Assembly: GCF_027568395.1 (NCBI RefSeq)
Contig: NZ_JANKZL010000016.1
Location: forward strand, 1 to 64,000
Reading direction: 5' to 3'
Source of the DNA: Aminobacter sp. HY435
Lineage (GTDB): Bacteria > Pseudomonadota > Alphaproteobacteria > Rhizobiales > Rhizobiaceae
DNA length: 64,000 nucleotides
Shown one piece after another: positions 28,130 to 36,002 of this stretch. The position numbers and the translations under genes are program-made. How positions within the stretch are numbered: the stretch's first letter is position 1; each line of letters begins with the position of its first letter. A model generated the notes under the pieces. That model had not been told where the DNA came from. It saw only the letters and a list, made by a program, of their open reading frames with translations, and ran no database searches.

Positions 28130-29440
28130 ATGAGCACCGGCTATTTCGGCGACATCAAGCCCGTCCGCTACGAAGGCCCCGACAGCACCAATCCGCTGGC
28201 CTATCGCCACTACAATGCCGACGAGGTAGTGCTGGGCAAGCGGCTGGAAGACCATCTGCGCTTCGCGGTCGCCTACTGGCACACCTTCGCCTGGCCGGGC
28301 GGCGACCCGTTCGGCGGCCAGACCTTCGAGAGGCCCTGGTTTGGCGAGACCATGGAGAACGCCAAGCTCAAGGCCGACGTCGCCTTCGAGATGTTTTCGC
28401 TGCTTGGGGTTCCCTACTACTGCTTCCACGACGCCGACGTGCGGCCCGAGGGTGCGACCTTCGCCGAGAGTGCCAAGCGCCTCGACGAGATCGCCGACTA
28501 TTTCGAAGGCAAGATGGCCAAGACCGGCGTCAAGCTGCTCTGGGGCACGGCGAACCTGTTCTCCAACCGCCGCTTCATGGCGGGTGCCGCGACCAACCCG
28601 GACCCTGACGTGTTTGCCTATGCGGCGGCGACGGTGAAGCACTGCATTGACGTCACCAAGCGGCTGAAGGGCGAGAACTACGTGCTATGGGGCGGGCGCG
28701 AAGGCTATGAGACGCTGCTCAACACCGACATGGGCCGCGAGCTCGACCAGCTCGGCCGCTTCCTCAACCTCGTCGTCGACTACAAGCACAAGATCGGCTT
28801 CACCGGCACGATCCTGATCGAGCCGAAGCCGCAGGAGCCGACCAAGCACCAGTACGATTACGACGTCGCCACCGTCTACGGTTTCCTCCGGAAGTACGGG
28901 CTGGAGAATGAGGTGAAGGTCAACATCGAGCAGGGCCACGCGATCCTGGCCGGCCATTCCTTCGAGCACGAGCTGGCGACCGCTAATGCGCTTGGCATCT
29001 TCGGCTCGATCGACATGAACCGCAACGACTACCAGTCGGGCTGGGACACCGACCAGTTCCCCAACAACGTTCCCGAGATGGCGCTGGCCTATTACCAGGT
29101 GCTGCTGGGCGGCGGCTTCAAGACGGGCGGGACCAATTTCGACGCCAAGCTGCGGCGCCAGTCGCTCGACCCCGAGGACCTGCTGATCGCCCATGTCGGC
29201 GGCATGGACGCCTGCGCCCGTGGCCTCAAGGCGGCGGCGAAGATGATCGAGGACAAGGCGCTGTCGGCTCCGCTCGATGCCCGTTACGCCGGCTGGAACT
29301 CGGTTGAAGCCAAGGCGATGCTGGCTGGCGAGCGCAGCCTCGAACAGATCGCCGCGCGTGTCGTCGCCGACGGCATAGAGCCGCAACCGAAATCGGGCCG
29401 GCAGGAATATCTGGAGAACGTCGTCAACCGCTACGTCTGA
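28130..29440 (+). CDS. xylA: Xylose isomerase
   Basis: 436 residues, the usual length for the long (class II) enzymes; ATG preceded by AAAGGAG. Metal and substrate residues are intact: [13 protein letters not shown] with the catalytic His, [36 protein letters not shown] and GSIDMNRND. It interconverts D-xylose and D-xylulose with divalent metal and supplies XylB. A strong intrinsic terminator follows 22 bases after the stop, so xylA ends its transcript. Confidence 0.95.
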   Translation: MSTGYFGDIKPVRYEGPDSTNPLAYRHYNADEVVLGKRLEDHLRFAVAYWHTFAWPGGDPFGGQTFERPWFGETMENAKLKADVAFEMFSLLGVPYYCFHDADVRPEGATFAESAKRLDEIADYFEGKMAKTGVKLLWGTANLFSNRRFMAGAATNPDPDVFAYAAATVKHCIDVTKRLKGENYVLWGGREGYETLLNTDMGRELDQLGRFLNLVVDYKHKIGFTGTILIEPKPQEPTKHQYDYDVATVYGFLRKYGLENEVKVNIEQGHAILAGHSFEHELATANALGIFGSIDMNRNDYQSGWDTDQFPNNVPEMALAYYQVLLGGGFKTGGTNFDAKLRRQSLDPEDLLIAHVGGMDACARGLKAAAKMIEDKALSAPLDARYAGWNSVEAKAMLAGERSLEQIAARVVADGIEPQPKSGRQEYLENVVNRYV

Positions 29441-29461
29441 CGGCCTCGCACGCAATGGATG

Positions 29462-29495
29462 ATGGCGCCGGCCCCGGGGCTGGCGCCATTTTTTT
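29462..29495 (+). terminator. Rho-independent terminator after xylA
   Basis: Two 14-base arms, ATGGCGCCGGCCCC and GGGGCTGGCGCCAT, pair with one G-T wobble, with the apex at the central CCCC/GGGG, and are followed by seven Ts. This is the clearest intrinsic terminator in the window. Confidence 0.88.
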
Positions 29496-29516
29496 GTCTG
29501 GCGCTGCAAGAGCAGG

Positions 29517-29633
29517 AGCTACCAGCAGAGCCAGGCCTTCCATCGCGCCATGGGCTATGTCGAGACGGCGTGCTATCCCGACGAGGAGTGGGACCGCGGG
29601 CTGACCACTGTCTTGTTCGCGAAAAGCCACTAA
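29517..29633 (+). pseudogene. C-terminal remnant of a GNAT acetyltransferase
   Basis: About 38 codons ending in TAA read SYQQSQAFHRAMGYVET...TTVLFAKSH. The Ser-x-x-Phe-His-x-x-x-Gly-Tyr/Phe pattern is the typical last helix and strand of GNAT N-acetyltransferases. No start or upstream GNAT sequence exists, because the frame runs back into the xylA terminator. It is therefore a truncated remnant, possibly left by a deletion that brought xylA next to it. The rest of the 303-base gap (29634-29743) shows nothing. Confidence 0.5.
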
Positions 29634-29743
29634 AGGCCGCTAGGACTCGGCCTGATTGAGCCCGGTGGCGGCACACACGCCTGCCCCCGAATTGCCTCTT
29701 TCTCGCCCTCAAGACGCCCGTCGAATCAGTGACTTAGCGTACC

Positions 29744-29977
29744 ATGAGACGGGAACAAAAGACTTTCACCAGGGATACCCACGATCCGGCAATCGAAGCG
29801 CTGCTCGGCAGCGCAGGGGATGCGTCGTTCGTCGACAGGCTGATGGCGCTGCCGCCTCCGCCGCTGGAGCCGGAGCTTTCAGACGAGTGGACCCGGGTCG
29901 TGACGATGCGGCTTGAGGCCGTGCTTGCCCGGAACATGCGGACGCATATCGATACCGACGGCCGCGCCGCGGCCTGA
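29744..29977 (+). CDS. Small hypothetical protein
   Basis: 77 residues, ATG 29744, hydrophilic and without signal or membrane segment. It has an acidic first half, a Pro run (LPPPPLEPELSDEW) and a helical VVTMRLEAVLARNM part. Codon use looks like its neighbours, which supports a real gene, but I recognise no family and no strong ribosome-binding site. It precedes the HAD phosphatase gene by about 50 bases. Confidence 0.45.
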   Translation: MRREQKTFTRDTHDPAIEALLGSAGDASFVDRLMALPPPPLEPELSDEWTRVVTMRLEAVLARNMRTHIDTDGRAAA

Positions 29978-30027
29978 TCCCGACAGCGTGGTTTGACGCG
30001 CGCGGCATGGTCCGCCATGCTCCCGAC

Positions 30028-30798
30028 ATGATACGTGCGATGCTGCTCGATCTCTCGGGCGTCGTCTATGACGGCGACACGCCGATCCCGGGCGCGGTCG
30101 CAGCCATCGGGCGGCTCCGCGCCGAGGGCCTGCCGCTCCGCTTCGTCAGCAACACGACGCGGTCGCCGCATCGGGCGATCGTTGCGCAACTGGCAAAACT
30201 TGGCGTCACCGTCAGCAATGACGAGCTGTTCACGCCGGCGCGTGCCGCGGTCGAATGGCTCGCCCGCGAAGGCTGCGCCCCACACCTTCTCGTGCATCCC
30301 GATCTCGTGCCCGAATTCGCCAGCAATATTTTCGGTGACAGGAAGGCGGTTGTGGTCGGCGATGCCGCCGAGGCTTTCACCTATGCGGCGATGAACACTG
30401 CCTTCCGGCATCTGCTCGACGGTGCCGAGTTCCTGGCGCTTGCCGTCAACCGCACCTTTAGGGATGCCGATGGCGGGCTCAGCCTCGACGCGGGTGCCTT
30501 CGTCGCGGCGCTCGAATTCGCGGCCGGCAAGCAGGCGACGGTGCTGGGCAAGCCCGCGCGGGAATTCTTCCACGCCGCACTTGCCGGGCTGGAGTGCACG
30601 CCGGGACAGGTAGTTATGGTTGGCGACGACGCGGAAAGCGATATCGCCGGGGCCCTGAGGGCTGGCATTGGAGCAGCGCTTCTGGTGCGGACCGGCAAGT
30701 ATCGCCCCGGTGACGAGAACCGCCACGCGCCGCATCCGAGCGCTGTCATCGATGATCTTGCGGCGGCGGTTGAGTGGGTTCTCCGCAAGCGCGGTTGA
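30028..30798 (+). CDS. HAD-IIA phosphatase, LHPP-like
   Basis: 256 residues from ATG 30028 (ATG 30007 adds seven). It is a HAD superfamily enzyme with nucleophile motif LLDLSGVVYDGD, motif II SNTTRSP, and motif III/IV region GMVGDDAESDIAGALRAG-like (VMVGDDAESDIAGA). The Ser after Asp-Leu and the overall pattern match the phospholysine/phosphohistidine inorganic pyrophosphate phosphatase group within HAD-IIA. It is cytoplasmic and Mg-dependent. The substrate is unproven; small phosphomonoesters or pyrophosphate are likely. Repeat copy 2 follows its stop. Confidence 0.78.
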   Translation: MIRAMLLDLSGVVYDGDTPIPGAVAAIGRLRAEGLPLRFVSNTTRSPHRAIVAQLAKLGVTVSNDELFTPARAAVEWLAREGCAPHLLVHPDLVPEFASNIFGDRKAVVVGDAAEAFTYAAMNTAFRHLLDGAEFLALAVNRTFRDADGGLSLDAGAFVAALEFAAGKQATVLGKPAREFFHAALAGLECTPGQVVMVGDDAESDIAGALRAGIGAALLVRTGKYRPGDENRHAPHPSAVIDDLAAAVEWVLRKRG

Positions 30799-30803
30799 GG
30801 CGT

Positions 30804-30943
30804 TACCCCCACCCCTCACCCCTCCCCACAAGGGGGAGGGGGATCGGCACGCCCGGCGCCAAGCGACTTGTGCTCTCCGTTGATCGTCTGGCGCGAAGCA
30901 AAGCCTCCCTCCCCCTTGTGGGGAGGGATTGAGGGTGGGGGTA
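30804..30943 (+). repeat. Palindromic repeat copy 2 (TCCCCCTTGTGGGGA family)
   Basis: Outer arms TACCCCCACCCCTCA and TGAGGGTGGGGGTA pair; inside are CCTCCCCACAAGGGGGAGG and CCTCCCCCTTGTGGGGAGG. It fills the gap between the convergent HAD and regulator genes and is the intergenic counterpart of the copies read in frame inside the acyl-CoA synthetase and XdhC genes. Confidence 0.85.
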
Positions 30944-30977
30944 CTCTCTGCTCTGGGACGAAAAGTCGAGCGTGGGG

Positions 30978-31958
30978 TCACCCCCGACGCATCCTCACGG
31001 GCGGCGTGCCGAAGGCGTGGGAAAAGCTGCGCGAGAAGGCGGCCGCCGATGAAAAGCCGGTGCGCTCCGCCACCTCGGCCATGCTGACGCGGGTGTCGAC
31101 CACCAGCCGGCGCGCGGCGTTCAGCCTGAGCCTGAGATAATAGGCGCCGGGCGTTTCGCCGATCGAGGCACAAAAGATGCTTTCGAGCGTGCGCGCGGTG
31201 ACGCCGGCACGCTTTGCTATCGCGGCGATCGTCAGCGGCTGGTCGACATGTGCTTCCATCAGCCGGATCGCCTGGGCGAGCCTGGGGTCGTAGCCGTCGA
31301 GCCGGCCGAGCGAGACCAACGGCTGGGCGTCGGTCGCGGCGCGCGATTGGTCGTAGATGAAGACGCTGGCGACATCGAGCGCGGTCGCCATGCCGAGCCG
31401 CGAGCGCACCAGGTGCAGCATCAGGTCGAAGGTCGGTGCCGCACCGCCCGAGGTGAAGACGGGGCCGTCGATGATGTAGCGGTCGGGGCGGACCTCGACG
31501 TCGGGGAACGCTGCGGCGAAATCCTCCATGTCCTCCCAGTGGGTGGTGGCGGCGCGGCCGTCCAGCAACCCGGCGCGGGCGACCAGCCAGGTGCCGGCCT
31601 CGATGCCGCCTGCCGCGCGGGCCTGGCGGGCGCAGCGCCGGATGCCGCCAAGCAGCTTCGATGTCGCGTACCCTTGCGTGCCGAAGCCGGCGATGACCAT
31701 CAGCACGTCGCAGGCCTCGTCGGGGTCGAAGGCGCTCGAGACCGCCACCGGCAGGCCGCAGGTGGTGATCGCCGGCTCGCCGGTGGCCGAGACCAGCCGG
31801 AAGTCGAACAGCGTCTCGCCTGATATGCGATTGGCGGCACGCAGCGGGTCGACGGCTGATGCCACGCACATGATGGACGCGCCGGAGAACACCAGCATCG
31901 TCACCTTGAGCGGCGAGCGCTCCTCGCGAAAGATTGTCGACTTTTCGCTTTTTGCCAT
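30978..31958 (-). CDS. cdhR: GlxA/CdhR-family transcriptional activator (DJ-1/PfpI plus AraC HTH)
   Basis: 326 residues from ATG 31958. The N-terminal half is a DJ-1/PfpI-like sensor domain (KVTMLVFSGASIMCVASAVDPLRAANR; AGGIEAGTWLVARAGLLDG, where the usual catalytic Cys is not apparent). The C-terminal half is a double AraC helix-turn-helix (LTIAAIAKRAGVTARTLESIF; EVAERTGFSSAAAFSRSF). This is the class of GbdR and CdhR, which control betaine and carnitine catabolism in Pseudomonas. It is divergent from the BKACE and carnitine dehydrogenase genes over a 79-base gap, so it probably activates them with carnitine as effector. Confidence 0.82.
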   Translation of the reverse strand: MAKSEKSTIFREERSPLKVTMLVFSGASIMCVASAVDPLRAANRISGETLFDFRLVSATGEPAITTCGLPVAVSSAFDPDEACDVLMVIAGFGTQGYATSKLLGGIRRCARQARAAGGIEAGTWLVARAGLLDGRAATTHWEDMEDFAAAFPDVEVRPDRYIIDGPVFTSGGAAPTFDLMLHLVRSRLGMATALDVASVFIYDQSRAATDAQPLVSLGRLDGYDPRLAQAIRLMEAHVDQPLTIAAIAKRAGVTARTLESIFCASIGETPGAYYLRLRLNAARRLVVDTRVSMAEVAERTGFSSAAAFSRSFSHAFGTPPVRMRRG

Positions 31959-32037
31959 TTGTCTTTCGTAAAACGCAAAACAAGCCGACGCAAGCGGCGC
32001 AATCATGCAATCGGATTTGCTGACTGGGAGGAATGCG

Positions 32038-32955
32038 ATGCCGCTCGAAATGAACCGCGAGGTTTTCATTACCTGTGCTGTGACCGGGTCCGGCGGCACG
32101 CAGGATCGCAGCCACCTGGTGCCGCGTTCGCCCAAGCAGATCGCCGATGCGGCCATCGAGGCGGCCAAGGCGGGTGCGGCGATCGTCCATTGCCACGTCC
32201 GCGACCCCGACACCGGCAAGCCGCGCCGCGACATCCATCTCTACCGCGAGGTGACCGAGCGCATCCGCGAAGCCAATGTCGACGTGGTGCTGAACCTGAC
32301 CGCCGGCATGGGCGGCGACATGGTGTTCGGCTCGCCTGAGGCGCCGCTGCCGCTCAAGGAGGCCGGCACCGACATGGGCGGCGCCACCAACCGCGTTGAA
32401 CATGTGCGCCAGTGCCTGCCCGAGATCTGCACGCTCGACTGCGGCACGATGAACTTCGCCGAGGCCGACTACGTCATGACCAACACGCCTGGCATGTTGC
32501 GCGCCATGGGCGGCATGATGACTGCGATGGGCGTCAAGCCCGAGATCGAAGCCTTCGACACCGGCCATCTGTGGTTCGCCAAGCAGCTGGTGGAGGAGGG
32601 CGTTCTGGCGCCCGACGCGCTGGTGCAGCTGTGCATGGGCGTGCCGTGGGGCGCACCCGATGACCTCAACACCTTCATGGCGATGGTCAACAACGTACCG
32701 AAGAGCTGGACCTTCTCGGCCTTCTCGCTCGGTCGCAACCAGATGGCCTATGCGGCGGCAGCCGTGCTGGCTGGCGGCAATGTACGCGTCGGCCTCGAGG
32801 ACAATCTCTGGCTCGACAAGGGCGTGCTCGCCACCAATGCGCAACTGGTCGAAAAGGCCGTCACAGTCGTCGAGACCTTGGGCGCGCGGGTCATCGGACC
32901 CGAAGAGGTGCGCAAGAAGCTCAACCTGGTCAAGCGCGCGCCGCTTGCGGCGTAA
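32038..32955 (+). CDS. BKACE (DUF849) enzyme, probable 3-dehydrocarnitine cleavage
   Basis: 305 residues; ATG 32038 with GGGAGGA upstream. It is a beta-keto acid cleavage enzyme: TIM barrel with zinc-binding HCHVRD near residue 45, VVLNLTAGMGGD, TLDCGTMNF, and the late VGLEDNLWLDKG. BKACE enzymes join a beta-keto acid with acetyl-CoA to give acetoacetate and a new CoA ester. With a carnitine dehydrogenase gene directly downstream, the substrate is most likely 3-dehydrocarnitine, yielding betainyl-CoA. Confidence 0.87.
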   Translation: MPLEMNREVFITCAVTGSGGTQDRSHLVPRSPKQIADAAIEAAKAGAAIVHCHVRDPDTGKPRRDIHLYREVTERIREANVDVVLNLTAGMGGDMVFGSPEAPLPLKEAGTDMGGATNRVEHVRQCLPEICTLDCGTMNFAEADYVMTNTPGMLRAMGGMMTAMGVKPEIEAFDTGHLWFAKQLVEEGVLAPDALVQLCMGVPWGAPDDLNTFMAMVNNVPKSWTFSAFSLGRNQMAYAAAAVLAGGNVRVGLEDNLWLDKGVLATNAQLVEKAVTVVETLGARVIGPEEVRKKLNLVKRAPLAA

Positions 32956-32976
32956 GCACCTTCGATGACAACAATC

Positions 32977-33107
32977 ACCCCCACTCCGGCTCGCTGCGCG
33001 CGCCACCTCTCCCCCAGCCCGGGGGAGAGGAAAGGTGCCAAGGTTGCGGCTCCTCTCCCCCGCCGATCGGGGGAGAGGTGGTTTGCGCGGCAAACCGGAG
33101 TGGGGGT
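32977..33107 (+). repeat. Palindromic repeat copy 3
   Basis: Outer arms ACCCCCACTCCGG and CCGGAGTGGGGGT; inner hairpins CTCTCCCCCAGCCCGGGGGAGAG and CTCTCCCCCGCCGATCGGGGGAGAG. It lies inside the carnitine operon between the BKACE and dehydrogenase genes, where it could act as an mRNA processing or stability element. Confidence 0.8.
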
Positions 33108-33128
33108 CGAATTTGGGGGCATGAAACC

Positions 33129-34193
33129 ATGACAATTTCCAAGGCGGCTGCCATTGGCGGCGGGGTGATCGGCGCTGGCTGGGTGGCGCGTCTGCTGCTC
33201 AACGGCATCGACGTGTCGATCTTCGATCCCGATCCGGAGGCCGCCCGCAAGGTCGGCGAGGTGATGAAGGGCGCACGCCGCGCCTATAAGCAGATGGTGC
33301 CCGGCGGCCTGCCCAAGGAGGGCAAGCTGACCTTTGCCAAGACCATTGCAGAAGCCGTGGCAGACGCCGACTTCATCCAGGAAAGCGTGCCGGAAAGGCT
33401 CGACCTCAAGCACAAGGTGCTGGCCGAGATCGACATGCATGCGCCCGCCAACGCGATCATCGGTTCGTCCACCTCCGGCATCAAGCCATCCGACATGCAG
33501 GTGGCGATGAAGAAGCATCCTGAAAGACTGGTGGTCGGCCATCCGTTCAACCCGGTCTATCTCCTGCCCATCGTCGAGATCGTCGGCGGCGCACAGACCT
33601 TCCCCGAAGCGATCGAGGTCGCCAAGGAGATCTACTCCTCGATCGGCATGAAGCCTGTGGTCATCCGCAAGGAGATCGAGGCCTTCGTCGGCGACCGCCT
33701 GCTCGAAGCCGCCTGGCGCGAGGCGCTGTGGCTGATCAAGGACGGCATATGCTCGGTCGAGGAACTCGACGACATCATGCGCTATGGCTTTGGCCTGCGC
33801 TGGGCCCAGATGGGCATGTTCCAGGTCTACCGCGTCGCCGGCGGCGAGGCCGGCATGCGCCACTTCATGGCCCAGTTTGGGCCGTGCCTGAAATGGCCAT
33901 GGACCAAGCTGATGGACGTGCCCGAGTTCAACGACGAGCTTGTCGACCTCATCGCCACCCAGTCCGACGAGCAATCCGACAAATGGTCGATCCGCGAGCT
34001 GGAAAAGATCCGCGACGACAATCTCGTCGCGATCATGGAGGCGCTGTCCAAGCAGAACAAGGGCAAGGGCTGGGGTGCTGGCGCGCTCTACAAGGACTAC
34101 ACCAAGCAGCTCGCCGCCCAGGCCAAGCCCAAGGTCTCGAAGGCTGCCGAAAAGGCCAAGGCGAGCAAGCCGGTGAAGAAAAAGAGGGCATGA
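33129..34193 (+). CDS. L-carnitine dehydrogenase (3-hydroxyacyl-CoA dehydrogenase family)
   Basis: 354 residues; ATG 33129. The N-terminal NAD Rossmann motif is IGGGVIGAGWVARLLLNG. ADFIQESVPERLDLKHK, IIGSSTSGIKPSD and GHPFNPVYLLPIVEIVGG are the catalytic and substrate regions of the hydroxyacyl dehydrogenase fold as seen in carnitine dehydrogenases. It oxidises L-carnitine to 3-dehydrocarnitine. In several rhizobia the enzyme is fused to a C-terminal betainyl-CoA thioesterase; here that domain is absent and the tail is a Lys/Ala-rich stretch of about 30 residues. Confidence 0.88.
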   Translation: MTISKAAAIGGGVIGAGWVARLLLNGIDVSIFDPDPEAARKVGEVMKGARRAYKQMVPGGLPKEGKLTFAKTIAEAVADADFIQESVPERLDLKHKVLAEIDMHAPANAIIGSSTSGIKPSDMQVAMKKHPERLVVGHPFNPVYLLPIVEIVGGAQTFPEAIEVAKEIYSSIGMKPVVIRKEIEAFVGDRLLEAAWREALWLIKDGICSVEELDDIMRYGFGLRWAQMGMFQVYRVAGGEAGMRHFMAQFGPCLKWPWTKLMDVPEFNDELVDLIATQSDEQSDKWSIRELEKIRDDNLVAIMEALSKQNKGKGWGAGALYKDYTKQLAAQAKPKVSKAAEKAKASKPVKKKRA

Positions 34194-34244
34194 GCCAGTA
34201 TTGAATGAAATAAATGTCGTCGGACGAAATGGGATGTCTGGTCG

Positions 34245-34664
34245 ATGACGATTGTGAATTTCTTTGCCTACATTGTAGTGGCGCTTGGCTGGCCAGCCAT
34301 GTCGGCGCCACTGGTCTTGATGGCGACCAGCCGGACTACCGCCTGGGGGCTGTGGTTCGTCGGATTTTTTGTGTCAATTGCGCTGGGTTGGAGCGCGCTG
34401 GGAGGAGAACTGTCTCCCAGTGATCAGGAGCGAAGTCCGGGAGCGGAGCTCTTGTTTCGCCTGCTCATGTTTGGGTTTGCGATATGGCCGGCTGCGCTGT
34501 CCCTTGTTTTGTGGATGGTCAGGAGGGCTCCTCTTGAGCAGCCGTCTAACGGCAAGCTTCGTGCATCTGGATTTGTTTTCTGCCTTTACCTGCCTTTCCT
34601 TCTTGGCCTCCTTTACCTTGGAGCACCCACCTTGTCTGACCCCTTGCCGAGCCAGAACCCATGA
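34245..34664 (+). CDS. Four-helix membrane protein, unknown
   Basis: 139 residues with about four membrane segments (FFAYIVVALGWPAMSAPLVL, LWFVGFFVSIALGW, LLFRLLMFGFAIWPAALSL, FVFCLYLPFLLGLLYLG). I recognise no family. It is more AT-rich and uses rarer codons than its neighbours, suggesting recent arrival. Its stop overlaps the start of the acyl-CoA dehydrogenase gene (ATGA), so translation is coupled. It interrupts an otherwise coherent carnitine gene block. Confidence 0.6.
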   Translation: MTIVNFFAYIVVALGWPAMSAPLVLMATSRTTAWGLWFVGFFVSIALGWSALGGELSPSDQERSPGAELLFRLLMFGFAIWPAALSLVLWMVRRAPLEQPSNGKLRASGFVFCLYLPFLLGLLYLGAPTLSDPLPSQNP

Positions 34665-35824
34665 ATTTCGGTCTGTCCCAAGAACAACAGCTCATCGTCG
34701 ACACGACGCGCGCCTTCGTCGAAAACGAGCTCTATCCGCATGAGCTGGAGGTTGAGCGCACCGGCCACCTCCGGCGCGAGCTGATCGAGGAAATCAAGGC
34801 CAAGGCGATATCAGCCGGGCTCTATGCCGCCAACATGCCGGTGGACGTCGGTGGCGCGGGGCTCGATACGCTGACCTGGCTGCTCTGCGAAAAGGAGCTC
34901 GGCCGCGCCAACTACGCGCTGCACTGGACCTGCGTGGCGCGCCCGTCGAACATCCTGCTCGCCGGCACGCCGGAGCAGCGCGAGAGGTATCTCTTCCCCT
35001 GCATTCGTGGCGAGAAATCGGACTGCCTTGCGATGACCGAGCCGGGAGCCGGTTCCGACCTGCGCGGGATGAAGGCGAGTGCCGTCCAGCACGGCAGCGA
35101 CTGGGTGCTGAACGGCACCAAGCATTTCATCTCCCATGCCGACATCGCCGACTTCGCCATCGCCTTCATGGCCTCCGGCGAAGAGGAGTCGCCGCGCGGC
35201 AAGCGCAAGAAGATCACCGCCTTCTTTGTCGACAAGGGCACGCCTGGCTTCACCGTGCGTGATGGCTATCGCAACGTCTCGCATCGCGGCTACACCAATT
35301 CGGTGCTGGAGTTCGACGATTGTCGCCTGCCGGCGAGCCAGGTTCTGGGCGAGGTCCACAAGGGTTTTGAGGTCGCCAACAGCTGGCTCGGCGCCACGCG
35401 CCTGCAGGTCGGCGCCACCTGCCTCGGCCGCGCCGAGCGCGCCTTGAACCATGCCATCGAATATGCCGCCCAGCGCGAGCAGTTTGGCCAGCAGATCGGC
35501 AAGTTCCAGGGCGTGTCGTTCAAGCTCGCCGACATGGCGACCGAACTGAAGGCGGCCGAGCTGATGGTGATGGAGGCCGGCTGGAAGTACGACCAGGGCA
35601 CGGTCACCGACCAGGACATGGCGATGGCCAAGCTCAAGGCCACCGAGATGCTGGCCTTCGTCGCCGACGAGGCGATCCAGATCCATGGCGGCATGGGCCT
35701 GATGGACGACCTGCCGCTGGAGCGCATCTGGCGCGACGCCCGCGTCGAGCGGATCTGGGAAGGCACGTCGGAAATCCAGCGCCACATCATTTCGCGCGCG
35801 CTGCTCAGGGCGGTGGGTGGATGA
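34661..35824 (+). CDS. Acyl-CoA dehydrogenase, probably acting on gamma-butyrobetainyl-CoA
   Basis: 387 residues. It has the full acyl-CoA dehydrogenase fold: LAMTEPGAGSDLRGM at the FAD/substrate site, the middle beta-domain with KHFISHADIADFAI, REQFGQQIGKFQGVSFKLADMA, and the C-terminal IHGGMGLMDDLPLERIWRD and RIWEGTSEIQRHI. The catalytic base of short/medium-chain enzymes falls in the last block (WEGT). It resembles CaiA-type enzymes in length. Because a CaiD-like hydratase and an acyl-CoA synthetase follow, a role in desaturating gamma-butyrobetainyl-CoA to crotonobetainyl-CoA is inferred. Confidence 0.85.
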   Translation: MNFGLSQEQQLIVDTTRAFVENELYPHELEVERTGHLRRELIEEIKAKAISAGLYAANMPVDVGGAGLDTLTWLLCEKELGRANYALHWTCVARPSNILLAGTPEQRERYLFPCIRGEKSDCLAMTEPGAGSDLRGMKASAVQHGSDWVLNGTKHFISHADIADFAIAFMASGEEESPRGKRKKITAFFVDKGTPGFTVRDGYRNVSHRGYTNSVLEFDDCRLPASQVLGEVHKGFEVANSWLGATRLQVGATCLGRAERALNHAIEYAAQREQFGQQIGKFQGVSFKLADMATELKAAELMVMEAGWKYDQGTVTDQDMAMAKLKATEMLAFVADEAIQIHGGMGLMDDLPLERIWRDARVERIWEGTSEIQRHIISRALLRAVGG

Positions 35825-35847
35825 TGTTGCGGCTGCTTCTTGGTTCG

Positions 35848-36002
35848 ACCCTCCCCCTTGTGGGGAGGGTGGCCCGCAGGGCCGGGTGGGGGTGAAAATG
35901 TCTGGCTCGACTTCTGACACCCCCACCCCGACGCTACGCGTCGACCAACCGGGGCGAGCCGCGGGTCTCGCCCGTCCTTCGGACCCGCACAAGGGGGAGG
36001 GT
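35848..36002 (+). repeat. Palindromic repeat copy 4, overlapping the 5' end of the acyl-CoA synthetase gene
   Basis: Begins ACCCTCCCCCTTGTGGGGAG and ends CACAAGGGGGAGGGT, with GGGTGGGGGT and ACCCCCACCCC in the centre. The start codon chosen for the synthetase (35898) and its first 35 codons lie inside it. Its right half is read in the same frame as copies 5 and 9 (LRVDQP...DPHKGEG). Confidence 0.85.

Noticed and set aside
29734-33135. Minus-strand open frame of 1133 codons across HAD, regulator, BKACE and repeats
   Set aside because: It crosses several well-supported genes and intergenic repeats and shows no protein family; spurious.
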